From Streptomyces sp. NBC_01224 (GTDB lineage Bacteria; Actinomycetota; Actinomycetes; Streptomycetales; Streptomycetaceae), in contig NZ_CP108529.1 of the NCBI RefSeq assembly GCF_036002945.1, forward strand, positions 1,054,001 through 1,118,000: a DNA stretch of 64,000 nucleotides, written 5' to 3'. Below, piece after piece: positions 14,725-24,531 of the stretch; the stretch's first letter is position 1; each line of letters begins with the position of its first letter. The notes beneath the pieces are model-generated. The model was not told the DNA's origin and searched no databases. It saw nothing but the letters and a program-made list of their open reading frames with translations. The translations under genes were made by a program, and so were the position numbers.

Positions 14725-17157
14725 GTGACGACGTCCATCGAAGGCAGGATCGCCGAGGAGCTCGGCGTACGCGAACGGCAGGTGAAGGCGGCCGTCGAGC
14801 TGCTCGACGGCGGGTCGACCGTGCCGTTCATCGCGCGCTACCGCAAGGAAGCGACCGAGATGCTCGACGATGCGCAGCTGCGCACGCTCGAGGAGCGGCT
14901 GCGGTATCTGCGGGAGCTGGAGGACCGTCGTACGGCGATCCTCGACTCGGTACGCGAACAGGGCAAGCTGGACGAGGCGCTGGAGGCGCAGATCCGGGCC
15001 GCCGACACCAAGGCGCGCCTTGAGGACATCTATCTGCCGTTCAAGCCCAAACGGCGCACGAAGGCTCAGATCGCCAGGGAGGCGGGGCTCGAACCGCTCG
15101 CCGACGGCCTGCTCGGCGACCCGTCGGTGGAACCGCTCGCCGCCGCAGCCGCCTTCGTCGACGCCGACAAGGGTGTCGCGGACGGTGCGGCCGCGCTGGA
15201 GGGGGCCCGCGCCATCCTCACCGAGCGGTTCTCGGAGGACGCCGATCTGATCGGTGAGCTGCGTGAGCGCATGTGGTCGCGCGGGCGGCTGGCCGCCAAG
15301 GTGCGGGACGGCAAGGAGGAGGCGGGGGCGAAGTTCGCCGACTACTTCGACTTCGCGGAGCCGTTCACCGCGCTGCCCTCGCACCGGGTGCTCGCGATGC
15401 TGCGGGGCGAGAAGGAGGACGTGCTCGACCTGGTCATGGAGCCGGAGGAGCCCTCCCAGACGCCCGGCCCTTCGACGTACGAGAACATGGTCGCCCGGCG
15501 CTTCGGGGTCAGCGACCGCGGCCGCCCCGGCGACAAGTGGCTCGGCGACACCGTGCGCTGGGCCTGGCGGACCCGGATCCTGGTGCACCTCGGTATCGAT
15601 CTGCGGCTGCGGCTGCGTACGGCGGCGGAGGACGAGGCGGTACGCGTCTTCGCGTCGAACCTGCGCGATCTATTGCTTGCCGCGCCGGCCGGGACTCGGG
15701 CCACGCTGGGGCTCGACCCCGGTTTCCGCACGGGTGTGAAGGTCGCCGTCGTCGACGCGACCGGCAAGGTCGTCGCGACGGATGTCATCCACCCGCACGT
15801 CCCGGCGAACAAGTGGGACCAGTCGCTGGCCAAGCTGGAGCAGCTGGCGAAGGCCCACGCCGTCGACCTGATCGCGATCGGCAACGGTACGGCGTCCCGC
15901 GAGACCGACAAGCTCGCCGGTGAACTCATCGACAAGCACCCCGAGCTGAAGCTCACCAAGGTGATGGTGTCGGAGGCGGGCGCGTCGGTGTACTCGGCCT
16001 CGGCCTTCGCCTCGCAGGAGCTCCCCGACATGGATGTGTCGTTGCGCGGCGCCGTCTCGATCGCGCGGCGGCTGCAGGACCCCCTCGCAGAGCTGGTGAA
16101 GATCGACCCGAAGTCGATCGGTGTCGGCCAGTACCAGCACGACCTGTCCGAGGTGAAGCTGTCGCGCTCGCTGGACGCGGTCGTCGAGGACTGTGTGAAC
16201 GGTGTCGGTGTCGACGTCAACACCGCGTCGGCGCCGCTGCTTTCACGGGTCTCGGGGATCGGCTCGGGGCTCGCCGAGAACATTGTCGCGCACCGTGATG
16301 CGAACGGGCCGTTCCGGTCCCGCAAGGCACTCAAGGACGTGGCGCGGCTGGGCCCGAAGGCGTACGAGCAGTGCGCGGGCTTCCTGCGCATCCGGGGGGA
16401 CGATCCGCTGGACGCGTCGAGCGTGCACCCGGAGGCGTACCCGGTGGTCCGGTCGATGGTGAAGCGGACCGGCAGTGACGTCGCCTCGCTGATCGGTAAC
16501 ACGAGTGTGCTGCGGTCACTGCGGGCCGACGACTTCGTGGACGAGAAATTCGGTCTGCCGACCGTTACCGACATCCTGAAGGAGCTGGAGAAGCCGGGGC
16601 GTGACCCGCGCCCCGCGTTCAAGACGGCCACCTTCAAGGAGGGCGTCGAGAAGATCGGTGATCTGGCGTCGGGGATGGTGCTGGAGGGCGTCGTGACCAA
16701 TGTCGCGGCGTTCGGTGCGTTCGTGGACATCGGTGTGCATCAGGACGGCCTGGTGCACGTGTCGGCGATGTCACGCACCTTCGTGAAGGATCCGCGGGAC
16801 GTCGTGAAGCCGGGCGACATCGTGAAGGTCAAGGTCATGGATGTCGACATTCCGCGGAAGCGGATCTCGCTGACGCTGCGGCTGGACGACGAGGCGTCGG
16901 CGGGGGGCGCGTCCCAGGGCGGCGGGCCCAGGCGGGAGCGGGGCGAGCGAGGCGGCCAGGGTGGTGGCCAGGGTGGCCGGCCGCCGCGGCAGAGGCAGGG
17001 GCAGGGCGGTCAGGACCGTGACCGGCGCGGTGGCGGTGGCGGTGGCGGTGGCTCTGCCCGTCCGGCACCGGCGGCGGCGCCGGTGAACAGCGCGATGGCG
17101 GATGCGTTGCGGCGGGCCGGGCTGGCGGATCCGAAGCAGGGCGGTAAGAGGGGCTGA
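14725..17157 (+). CDS. Tex family RNA-binding protein (transcription accessory protein)
   Basis: An 810-residue Tex/Spt6-like protein. The N-terminal Tex region (SIEGRIAEELGVRERQVKAAVELLDGG) contains IPFIARYRKEAT-like VPFIARYRKEATEML. A YqgF-like RNase-H fold starts at TLGLDPGFRTGVKVAVVD. Helix-hairpin-helix motifs include VNTASAPLLSRVSGIG. An S1 RNA-binding domain (GMVLEGVVTNVAAFGAFVDIG, then DGLVHVSAMS) ends near residue 730. The last ~75 residues are an unusual Arg/Gly/Gln-rich tail (RGERGGQGGGQGG, RRGGGGGGGG) resembling RGG-type RNA-binding segments. The start is GTG at 14725 with GAAGGCGAG upstream. Expected roles are RNA binding and transcription fidelity or stress tolerance. Confidence 0.95.
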   Translation: MTTSIEGRIAEELGVRERQVKAAVELLDGGSTVPFIARYRKEATEMLDDAQLRTLEERLRYLRELEDRRTAILDSVREQGKLDEALEAQIRAADTKARLEDIYLPFKPKRRTKAQIAREAGLEPLADGLLGDPSVEPLAAAAAFVDADKGVADGAAALEGARAILTERFSEDADLIGELRERMWSRGRLAAKVRDGKEEAGAKFADYFDFAEPFTALPSHRVLAMLRGEKEDVLDLVMEPEEPSQTPGPSTYENMVARRFGVSDRGRPGDKWLGDTVRWAWRTRILVHLGIDLRLRLRTAAEDEAVRVFASNLRDLLLAAPAGTRATLGLDPGFRTGVKVAVVDATGKVVATDVIHPHVPANKWDQSLAKLEQLAKAHAVDLIAIGNGTASRETDKLAGELIDKHPELKLTKVMVSEAGASVYSASAFASQELPDMDVSLRGAVSIARRLQDPLAELVKIDPKSIGVGQYQHDLSEVKLSRSLDAVVEDCVNGVGVDVNTASAPLLSRVSGIGSGLAENIVAHRDANGPFRSRKALKDVARLGPKAYEQCAGFLRIRGDDPLDASSVHPEAYPVVRSMVKRTGSDVASLIGNTSVLRSLRADDFVDEKFGLPTVTDILKELEKPGRDPRPAFKTATFKEGVEKIGDLASGMVLEGVVTNVAAFGAFVDIGVHQDGLVHVSAMSRTFVKDPRDVVKPGDIVKVKVMDVDIPRKRISLTLRLDDEASAGGASQGGGPRRERGERGGQGGGQGGRPPRQRQGQGGQDRDRRGGGGGGGGSARPAPAAAPVNSAMADALRRAGLADPKQGGKRG

Positions 17158-17173
17158 CGTCGGGGGTGGGTGT

Positions 17174-17218
17174 GGGTGGGGTGCGGTCCACTGTGCGGGG
17201 CCCTTCCCTCCCCCACCC
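17174..17218. terminator. Weak hairpin between convergent tex and ABC-F genes
   Basis: GGGTGGGG (17174-17181) can pair with CCCCACCC (17211-17218) across a 29-nt loop. The 140-bp gap between the two convergent stops is G-rich on one side and C-rich on the other. Termination here is plausible but weaker than elsewhere. Confidence 0.3.
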
Positions 17219-17297
17219 GCCCCTTCCCGAAGCCGTGGCTCTGCCTCGGACCCCGCTCCTCAAACGCCGGACGGACCGAAGATCCCTGAGGAGCCCC

Positions 17298-18935
17298 TCA
17301 CAGCTCCTTCACCTTGCCGTCCACCACCTCGACGCGCCGCGTCGTCCGTACCGCTTCCAGCATTCGGCGATCGTGCGTGACCAGCAGCAGCGTCCCCGTG
17401 TACGACTCCAGCGCCGATTCCAGCTGCTCGATCGCGGGCAGATCGAGGTGGTTCGTCGGCTCGTCGAGGACGAGGAGGTTGACGCCCCTGCCCTGGAGCA
17501 GGGCGAGCGCCGCCCTCGTGCGTTCGCCCGGTGAGAGTGTCGTCGCGGGACGCATCACATGGTCCGCGCGCAGGCCGAACTTGGCGAGCAGCGTACGGAC
17601 TTCAGCCGGTTCGGTTTCGGGGACGGCCGCGCAGAACGCCTCCAGGAGCGACTCCGAGCCGTGGAACAGCTTGCGCGCCTGGTCGACCTCTCCGACCACC
17701 ACTCCCGAGCCGAGCGTCGCGTGCCCGGCATCCAGCGGCAGGCGGCCCAGAAGCGCGGCGAGGAGGGTGGACTTGCCCGCTCCGTTGGCACCGGTGATGG
17801 CAACCCGGTCCGCCCAGTCGATCTGCAGGGATGCCGGGCCGAAGCTGAAGTCGCCGCGTACGGCCTGCGCTTCGCGGAGTGTTGCCACGACCGAGCCGGA
17901 GCGGGGTGCGGCAGCGATCTCCATCCGCAGTTCCCACTCCTTGCGCGGCTCGTCGACGACATCGAGCCGTTCGATCATGCGCTGGGTCTGCCTGGCCTTC
18001 GCGGCCTGCTTCTCGCTCGATTCGCTGCGGAACTTGCGGCCGATCTTGTCGTTGTCGGTGGCCTTGCGGCGGGCGTTCTTGACGCCCTTGTCCATCCAGC
18101 CGCGCTGCATCTGCGCGCGGCCTTCGAGGGCGGAGCGCTTGTCGGCGTACTCCTCGAACTCCTCACGGGCATGTCTGCGAGCCCGCTCGCGCTCCTCCAG
18201 ATAGGCCGCGTATCCGCCGCCGTACAGGTTGATCTGCTGCTGGGCCAGGTCCAGTTCGAGGACCTTGGTGACGGTACGCATCAGGAATTCGCGGTCGTGG
18301 CTGATGACGACCGTGCCTGCGCGCAGCCCGGAGACGTAGCGCTCCAGCCGCTCCAGGCCGTCCAGGTCGAGGTCGTTGGTGGGCTCGTCGAGCAGGAAGA
18401 TGTCGTAGCGGGAGAGCAGGAGGGAAGCCAGGCCCGCGCGGGCTGCCTGGCCTCCGGAGAGCGCGGTCATCGGCAGGTCGAGGCCGACGGTCAGTCCGAG
18501 GTCGGCGGCGACCTCCTCGGCGCGCTCGTCCAGGTCCGCGCCGCCGAGAGCCAGCCAGCGTTCCAGCGTCTCGGAGTACGCGTCGTCCGCGCCCGGCGCC
18601 CCGTCGACGAGCGCCTGCGTCGCCTCGTCCATCGCGGTCTGGGCGTCGGCGACGCCGGTGCGGCGGGCCAGGAACTCCCGCACGGTCTCCTGCGGACGCC
18701 GTTCCGGCTCCTGCGGGAGGTGGCCGACGGTGGCGGTGGGCGGGGAGAGCCGCAGCTCGCCCTCCTCCGGCCGGTCGAGTCCGGCGAGCAGTCGGAGCAG
18801 GGACGATTTACCGGCGCCGTTGACACCGACGAGACCGATCACATCACCGGGCGCGACGACGAGGTCGAGTCCGGCGAAGAGTGTGCGGTCGCCGTGTCCG
18901 GCGGCGAGGTCTTTGGCGACGAGAGTGGCAGTCAT
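17298..18935 (-). CDS. ABC-F family ATPase (ribosome-associated)
   Basis: A 545-residue soluble protein with two ABC domains and no membrane part. The first has GVNGAGKSSLLRLLAG (Walker A), LSGGQAARAGLASLLLS and LLDEPTNDLDLDGL. The second has GANGAGKSTLLAALLG, LSPGERTRAALALLQG and LVLDEPTNHLDLPAI. Between them is the charged linker (EERERARRHAREEFEEYADKR onward) that reaches the ribosomal P-tRNA site in this family. Length fits both housekeeping ABC-F factors and antibiotic-protection types found in producers; sequence reading alone does not separate them. ATG at 18933-18935 is used, with a purine-poor upstream region. Confidence 0.92.
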   Translation of the reverse strand: MTATLVAKDLAAGHGDRTLFAGLDLVVAPGDVIGLVGVNGAGKSSLLRLLAGLDRPEEGELRLSPPTATVGHLPQEPERRPQETVREFLARRTGVADAQTAMDEATQALVDGAPGADDAYSETLERWLALGGADLDERAEEVAADLGLTVGLDLPMTALSGGQAARAGLASLLLSRYDIFLLDEPTNDLDLDGLERLERYVSGLRAGTVVISHDREFLMRTVTKVLELDLAQQQINLYGGGYAAYLEERERARRHAREEFEEYADKRSALEGRAQMQRGWMDKGVKNARRKATDNDKIGRKFRSESSEKQAAKARQTQRMIERLDVVDEPRKEWELRMEIAAAPRSGSVVATLREAQAVRGDFSFGPASLQIDWADRVAITGANGAGKSTLLAALLGRLPLDAGHATLGSGVVVGEVDQARKLFHGSESLLEAFCAAVPETEPAEVRTLLAKFGLRADHVMRPATTLSPGERTRAALALLQGRGVNLLVLDEPTNHLDLPAIEQLESALESYTGTLLLVTHDRRMLEAVRTTRRVEVVDGKVKEL

Positions 18936-18985
18936 CAGGGTGTCGATCCTAACGGCGGCCACGGAGGGCGGAGCAGCCCGGCCGG

Positions 18986-19297
18986 TCACGGTTCGCAGAG
19001 TTCGCAGAGCAGGTGCGGGCGCGGGAGCGGATGGTGGGGGGCGGCGGTCGTCGTCACTCGTCCTGCGGGCTCGGTGGCCGTGTTGAGCATGGAGCTGGAG
19101 ACGTCCTCCAGCGATTCGGTGGCGGTGGCTCCCCAGATCACGAAGGCGGGAGTGAGGGCGGCGGTGACCGAGAACACCACCCGGTCGGTCGTGGGGTGCC
19201 GGTCCCGGTCCGGGTCACCGGGGAGGTCCGCCGTCACCGGCAGATCCCCCGGCCACCCGTTCTCTGTTCGTCCTGCGACACGAATGGCACGTTTCAC
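18986..19297 (-). pseudogene. Remnant of a BCCT family transporter (N terminus only)
   Basis: A 103-codon frame from GTG at 19295-19297. Its middle, TDRVVFSVTAALTPAFVIWG then ATATESLEDVSSSML, closely resembles the first membrane segment of betaine/choline/carnitine transporters, which are ~500-600 residues long. After SML the reading becomes low-complexity (NTATEPAGRVTTTAAPHHP) and stops, so the other ~11 membrane segments are gone. I interpret it as a decayed gene. The family call rests on this one segment. Confidence 0.6.
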
Positions 19298-19355
19298 GGA
19301 AGCTGTGATTTCACTCTCCGCAGTCAGTGCTACACGTGGCGCTCATCTCATGGGA

Positions 19356-20669
19356 TCAACAAGCAGTATCGGCTTGACCGTTTGCGAGGTGATATGTCGC
19401 CCGCTCGTCCAGGAGGAGCGGGATCAGATTCCGGGCCGACTGCCGCAGCGGTACGTACGCTCCGTCACCGTCGGGCCGGGAGGTGACGCCGTGCAGGGCG
19501 AGTTCGTCCTTGATGTCGTCGAACTGGGTCTTGGTGAGCCGGTATCCGCACGGCGGGTCCTGAAGGACCTGACCGGCTTGGGGTGACTCGTTGTCGGCAC
19601 CGCCGAGATAGATGGGACCGCGGTCCTTGAGCCCCGCAGCGCGGGATGCGGCGGTGGCGGCCTCGATCCGGCCCCGCCGCTCCTCGGTGAAGGCGAACAG
19701 GCCATCCAGTGCGGCGAGTTGTGAGTTCACTCGGCGTCGGCTGTTGAGTGCCGGGTCGGCCTTCTCGGCGTCGGTGAGCGCGTCGACGCGGGATTCGATG
19801 AGCAGGCCGACGGCGTGCTTGATACCGGAGGTGTTGCGCAGGATGCGCTCCTGTCCGTCGCCCGCGGTCTGTTTGATCGGGTCGCCGGTGACCGGGTCGG
19901 TCCAGATGCCGTAGAGGCCGCTGCTGTAGCCGGCCTCCTTGGCGGTGGGACGTACGTACCCTTCGGCGAGGGTCTGCGATTCGCCGTGCACCCGGTCGGA
20001 GGCGTTGAGGTTCCGGGGCCACAGGACGAAGAGGTCCTTGTCGTAGTACGGCGGGGTGGCCCCGTACTCGTGCAGGTCGTAGATCACATCGGGCTTCCGG
20101 TCGCGGATGACCGCCGCCATGGCACGGGCCTCGGCGGTCTGCAGCGCGATGTGGTCGCGATTGATGTCGACGCCGTCGGAGTTGCCGCGGGTGTTCGCGG
20201 CGCGTCCGTCGGGGTTGGCGGTGGGCACGACGAGGACATTGGTACGGGAGAGGAAGGCGCGGGTCGACCGGTCCTGGGCGTAGGCCAGATCGCGAATGGT
20301 CGTCAGACACGCTTCGCGACCCGACGGTTCGTTGCCGTGCTGACTGCAGATCAGCAGCATCGTGTTCGCCTTGGCGCGATGGTTTCCGATCCGGACGAGC
20401 TGGAGTGGGCGGCCCTGCTTCGTCGTGCCGATCCGGTCGACGGAGACCCGATCGCTGCCCCGGTCGACGGTTGCCAGGAAGGACTGTTCCTCCGGCCGGC
20501 TGGTCCAGCGAGCCCCGTTGCTGATCTCGAAGCCGGTACGGGGCCGGGGCTGGGTGTGCGCGGCCTGGGCGGGCACGGTGACCAGGGGTACGGCCAGGAC
20601 GGCGGCGGCTGCCGTCAGGACGAGGTTGCGGCGGACTGACCCGCGGGCGGTCGGGATACGGGGTGTCAT
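19356..20669 (-). CDS. Secreted M14 zinc carboxypeptidase-like protein
   Basis: A 437-residue exported protein. The signal peptide is NLVLTAAAAVLAVPLVTVPAQAA, ending near residue 37. The catalytic domain shows SQHGNEPSGREA (zinc ligands His and Glu of HxxE), TANPDGRAANTRGNSDGVDINRD (substrate-binding Arg/Asn region) and YDLHEYGATPP (third ligand His). The C-terminal ~100 residues are an extra domain (KTQFDDIKDELALHG...). ATG at 20667-20669 overlaps the preceding S15 peptidase stop as ATGA, so the two peptidases form one operon, likely for extracellular peptide breakdown. Confidence 0.9.
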   Translation of the reverse strand: MTPRIPTARGSVRRNLVLTAAAAVLAVPLVTVPAQAAHTQPRPRTGFEISNGARWTSRPEEQSFLATVDRGSDRVSVDRIGTTKQGRPLQLVRIGNHRAKANTMLLICSQHGNEPSGREACLTTIRDLAYAQDRSTRAFLSRTNVLVVPTANPDGRAANTRGNSDGVDINRDHIALQTAEARAMAAVIRDRKPDVIYDLHEYGATPPYYDKDLFVLWPRNLNASDRVHGESQTLAEGYVRPTAKEAGYSSGLYGIWTDPVTGDPIKQTAGDGQERILRNTSGIKHAVGLLIESRVDALTDAEKADPALNSRRRVNSQLAALDGLFAFTEERRGRIEAATAASRAAGLKDRGPIYLGGADNESPQAGQVLQDPPCGYRLTKTQFDDIKDELALHGVTSRPDGDGAYVPLRQSARNLIPLLLDERATYHLANGQADTAC

Positions 20670-22675
20670 GAGCGGCTGCCTCCCGGGATGCGGTGGGCGG
20701 GACGCGGTGGCGTCACGCCCTCGGAGTGGACTGCGCGGGGGGTGGCTGTCGCGGGTGCGGAACCCGCGGTGGCTCGCACGAAGGCTCCGGCGCCGCCGGT
20801 GAACGGCAGCTTCGCGGACGTACGGGCCAGGTCGAGGGTGAGCGTGGGCTCGGAGTCCGGCGGGTCGATGAGGTCCCGGTCGGTGCCGGCGACGATCAGG
20901 GCGAGGCGGTGTCCGGCCGGCACGACGTGGTCGGTGGCCGCCAGATCGATGGTGATCGTGTAGGCCCTGCCCGGGGTGAGGGGGCGGCCGTGTCCGGCGG
21001 AGGCGTAGGTGCCGAGGTCGGCCCAGCCGCGGCTGAGGACGGTCCGGTCGACGGCGGCCGTCCTGGCCCGGGTCTCCTTGAAGCAGGAGCTGTCCCCGGC
21101 GGTGCTCGCGCCCCAGCAGGTGCGGTCGGTGAGGGTGGTGATGCCTTCGCCGGACGAGCCGTAGTCGCGGATGGTGTCGGGGCCGATGTCCACGAGGACC
21201 GCGGAGAGATGAGCGGTCGATGTGGTCGGGGTGGCGGTGACGGTCACCGTGGACGATCCGGCCAGTCGCAGGTCCTGGGTGAGCGGCGCGGTGCGGAATC
21301 CCGTCTTGGCACTCGTGGTCCGGTCCAGGTCTGCGGCCCACTCCGTCTCGCTCTGCGCCGGGTCGTCGGTGAACGTCTCGGTGGCGCCGGGGCGGGCGGG
21401 CTTCAGGGCGAGGGTGCCGACGCCGGGCGCGTCGCCGGGGCCGGGACGCACGGTGGTGGTGTGCGTGGTGCGGGGCGGCCAGACCCTGTCGGTGGACCAC
21501 TGGTCGGGGTGCCGTTCGATGTCGGCCATCGGTTCACGGTCGATGCCGTTGTCGTAGCCGAGGAGGTAGTGGTCGAACCAGCGGTGCAGCGTGTCGACCC
21601 ACTCGGCGCGCCGGTAGTCGAACGGGTCGACGTGTCCGGTCTGCGAGAGCCAGATCTTGCGCTCCACGCCCTGGTCCGCGAGGGCGTCCCACCACTGGCC
21701 GAGGTGCTTGGTGCGGACGTTGAGGTCCTGCATGCCGTGTACGGCGAAGACGCTGGCCCGCACCTTGCGGGCGTCCTTCACGTAGTCGCGGTCGCTCCAC
21801 AGCTTCGTCAGGTCGCCGGTGCGCGGCGCCTGGTCGACGAGTTGCTGCTGCACGGCGGCGCAGCGGTCGCGTGCCTCGGGGCTCTCCACGTAGCCGGAGA
21901 GCCAGTCGGGGCCGCTGTCGTAGAGGGGCGCGCCCTGGGCGAAGTAGTAGTCGTACCAGGAGGAGATGGCGCCGATCGGCACGATGGTCCGCAGCCCGTC
22001 CACGCCGGTCGCGGCCACACCGTTGGCGATGGTGCCGTCGTAGCTCTTGCCGATCATTCCGGTGCGTCCGTCGGACCAGCCGGCCGTGGCGCGTTCGCCG
22101 CCGGTGCGGGTGGTGTATCCGCGGGCGCGGCCGTTCAACCAGTCGATGACTGCCTTGGCGGACTGCACGTCGGAGCGGCCGCCGACGTCGACGCAGCCGT
22201 CGGAGCGATTGGTTCCGGCCAGATCGACGGCGACGAACGCGTAGCCGCGCGGCACGAAGTAGTTGTCGTAGTACAGGGGGAACTGGACCGGTCGGCCATC
22301 GGCGTCGTACGTCTTCAGCTGGCTCTCGTTGCCGCGGCCGCAGCAGGAGTAGTACGGGCTGGCGTCCATGATCACGGGGATCTTCCGGCCCTGTCGGGCG
22401 GGTTCGCCCGGCCGGACGATGTCGACGGCGACGCGGTCGCTCCTGCCGTTCCCGTCGCCGTCCAGTCCGGTGTCCACCCAGACGGATTCGCGCACGGCGT
22501 TCTCGTACGAATAGACCGGGCTGCTCTCCAGGGGCCCGCTCGCCACGGGCCCGCTCTTCCGAGGGCTCGCGCCCTGTGCACCTGCCGGTAGGAGCAGGAC
22601 TGCCATCAGGGCGGCGACGGCCGCCACCACCAGCGATCTGTACGTCAAGCGGGTGCCCCGCGCACGTGTCGGCAT
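20666..22675 (-). CDS. Secreted Xaa-Pro dipeptidyl-peptidase (S15 family)
   Basis: A 669-residue alpha/beta-hydrolase. The signal peptide is SLVVAAVAALMAVLLLPAGAQGA (~14-36). The nucleophile is Ser211 in IGKSYDGTIANG. MDASPYYSCCGRGN and GYAFVAVDLAGTNRSDGC are typical of the CocE/S15 group. HVDPFDYRRAEWVDTLHRWF supplies the likely catalytic His region, and a C-terminal jelly-roll follows (SSTVTVTATPTTSTAHLSAV). It would release X-Pro dipeptides outside the cell. ATG at 22673-22675. It is co-transcribed with the M14 peptidase and divergent from the M1 peptidase across ~210 bp. Confidence 0.92.
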   Translation of the reverse strand: MPTRARGTRLTYRSLVVAAVAALMAVLLLPAGAQGASPRKSGPVASGPLESSPVYSYENAVRESVWVDTGLDGDGNGRSDRVAVDIVRPGEPARQGRKIPVIMDASPYYSCCGRGNESQLKTYDADGRPVQFPLYYDNYFVPRGYAFVAVDLAGTNRSDGCVDVGGRSDVQSAKAVIDWLNGRARGYTTRTGGERATAGWSDGRTGMIGKSYDGTIANGVAATGVDGLRTIVPIGAISSWYDYYFAQGAPLYDSGPDWLSGYVESPEARDRCAAVQQQLVDQAPRTGDLTKLWSDRDYVKDARKVRASVFAVHGMQDLNVRTKHLGQWWDALADQGVERKIWLSQTGHVDPFDYRRAEWVDTLHRWFDHYLLGYDNGIDREPMADIERHPDQWSTDRVWPPRTTHTTTVRPGPGDAPGVGTLALKPARPGATETFTDDPAQSETEWAADLDRTTSAKTGFRTAPLTQDLRLAGSSTVTVTATPTTSTAHLSAVLVDIGPDTIRDYGSSGEGITTLTDRTCWGASTAGDSSCFKETRARTAAVDRTVLSRGWADLGTYASAGHGRPLTPGRAYTITIDLAATDHVVPAGHRLALIVAGTDRDLIDPPDSEPTLTLDLARTSAKLPFTGGAGAFVRATAGSAPATATPRAVHSEGVTPPRPAHRIPGGSRS

Positions 22676-22886
22676 GGGCGGAAGGTACCCCGGTCAACTC
22701 CTGGGCAACAGGGGGCGATCACCGATGAATATGACGTGCCCATGCGGGAAGGACGACCGTGTGCCATGTCGGCCGAATGGCGATCGTGTGACAGGAGCTG
22801 CCATGGACACGACTGATGCGGGGGTCGCTGAATAGTCTCTACGTGACGGTTCGAAAGATCCTTCGCCCCGACGAATTGGAGCATTC

Positions 22887-24371
22887 GTGCACCGCAGATT
22901 CATCGTCCCGAGCGCACTCGCGGCCTCCCTGCTGCTGGCGATCCCGGCCTCGGCCGCCGAAGGCACCGCGGGCGCCCCGGGCATCGGCGACCCCTACTAC
23001 CCGGCCAGCGGCAACGGCGGCTACGACGTGTCCCACTACGACCTGCGGCTGAAGTACCAGCCCGCCACCGACCTGTTGGAGGGCACGGCGACGATCCTCG
23101 CCACGACCACCCAGGAACTCTCCCGTTTCAACCTCGACTTCGGGCTGGACGTCTCCGAGGTGCGGGTGAACGGCAAGAAGGCCGCCTACGCCAGGAGCGG
23201 CGAGCAGGAGCTCGAGATCACCCCGGCGGCGGCGCTGGCCAAGGGCAAAGCCGTCTCGGTGGTCGTGCGGTACGCCGGAAAGCCGTCGGAGGTGAAGATC
23301 AACGGCTGGACCTCCTGGGTCCGTACGCCGGACGGCGCGGTGGCCGCGCAGGAGCCGGAGTCGGCCGCGTGGTGGTTCCCCAGCAACGACCACCCGCTCG
23401 ACAAGGCGACGTACGACATCTCGGTGTCCGTGCCGGACGGCACCCAGGCGATCAGCAACGGCACGCTCCAGTCGCAGAGTTCGAAGCTCGGCTGGACCCG
23501 CTACAACTGGCGCTCCGCAAAGCCGCAGGCGACGTATCTGACGACGCTGGCCATCGGCAAGTTCGACATCACCACCGACACCACGTCGGACGGGCTGCCG
23601 GTCGTCAACGCGTACAGCAGGGATCTCGGCGCCAACGGTGGTGCGGCACGCGCCAGCATCGAGCGGACCACCGAGGTCGCCGAGTGGCTGACGGAGGTCT
23701 TCGGACCGTATCCCTTCGACGCGCTCGGCGGGTACTCCCCCAATGTGACGAGCGGGTTCGCGCTGGAGACCCAGACCAGGCCGTTCTACAGCCCGAAACA
23801 GTTCGCGAACGGTGCGAACGTCTCCGTCGTCGTGCATGAGCTGGCGCACCAGTGGTACGGCGACAGCGTGTCCCTCAAGGGCTGGAAGGACATCTGGATC
23901 AATGAGGGCTTCGCCCGCTACAGCCAGTGGCTGTGGTCGGAGAAGGAGGGCGAGGGCACCGCGCAGGAGCTGGCGGACTACACGTACGCCCAGCATCCGG
24001 CCGACGACGCCTTCTGGACGGTGAAGCCGGGCGACCCGGGCCCGGACAACCAGTTCGACGCGGCCGTCTACGACCGGGGTGCGCTGGCGCTCCAGGCGCT
24101 GCGCAACGAGTTGGGTGACGAGACGTTCTTCGCGCTGCTGAAGGGCTGGCCGGCCGAGCACGCGTACGGGAACGCGAGCGTGGCTGACTTCGTGACGTAT
24201 GCGGAACGGGTCTCTGGCAAACCGCTCGCCGGCTTCTTCGACACCTGGCTGTACCAGCCGACGCGGCCCCAGGCCCCGGCGGCGGCCGCGGCGCGCTCTT
24301 TGCGCGCAATCACGCAGCCCGCTTCATGGAAGCAGATCGCGGCCACGAACACGATTCACGACCACCACTGA
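22887..24371 (+). CDS. Secreted M1 family zinc metallopeptidase
   Basis: A 494-residue exported aminopeptidase-like protein. The signal peptide is FIVPSALAASLLLAIPASAA. The zinc site is complete: VVHELAHQWYG (H317, E318, H321) and NEGFARY (E340). The classic GAMEN exopeptidase loop is replaced by SGFALETQT, so specificity may differ from standard aminopeptidases. The start is GTG at 22887. The C-terminal ARM-like domain of large M1 enzymes is absent, as in other short actinobacterial members. It is divergent from the S15/M14 pair, making a three-peptidase neighbourhood, and is followed by a 14-bp terminator stem. Confidence 0.93.
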   Translation: MHRRFIVPSALAASLLLAIPASAAEGTAGAPGIGDPYYPASGNGGYDVSHYDLRLKYQPATDLLEGTATILATTTQELSRFNLDFGLDVSEVRVNGKKAAYARSGEQELEITPAAALAKGKAVSVVVRYAGKPSEVKINGWTSWVRTPDGAVAAQEPESAAWWFPSNDHPLDKATYDISVSVPDGTQAISNGTLQSQSSKLGWTRYNWRSAKPQATYLTTLAIGKFDITTDTTSDGLPVVNAYSRDLGANGGAARASIERTTEVAEWLTEVFGPYPFDALGGYSPNVTSGFALETQTRPFYSPKQFANGANVSVVVHELAHQWYGDSVSLKGWKDIWINEGFARYSQWLWSEKEGEGTAQELADYTYAQHPADDAFWTVKPGDPGPDNQFDAAVYDRGALALQALRNELGDETFFALLKGWPAEHAYGNASVADFVTYAERVSGKPLAGFFDTWLYQPTRPQAPAAAAARSLRAITQPASWKQIAATNTIHDHH

Positions 24372-24393
24372 CGGTCCACGGATCGGCTCCGGG

Positions 24394-24429
24394 CACCGTC
24401 GCCCCGCTCTCCTCGGCGGGGCGACGGTG
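24394..24429 (+). terminator. Perfect 14-bp hairpin terminator after M1 peptidase
   Basis: CACCGTCGCCCCGC pairs exactly with GCGGGGCGACGGTG around the 8-nt loop TCTCCTCG, 22 bp after the M1 stop. Confidence 0.88.
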
Positions 24430-24531
24430 TCCGGCGGACGGCCGGGGCGGACGGTTAGGCCGATGGCGTCGGTGCTGTCCGGCCGGCCGCGGCCGTATCC
24501 GGCCCGATCCCGCGCGTACGAGGAGCGTCCC

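Noticed and set aside
17559..19586. A 675-codon plus-strand frame opposite the ABC-F gene and beyond
   Set aside because: It runs antisense through an intact two-domain ATPase and across its promoter, with no recognisable protein features.
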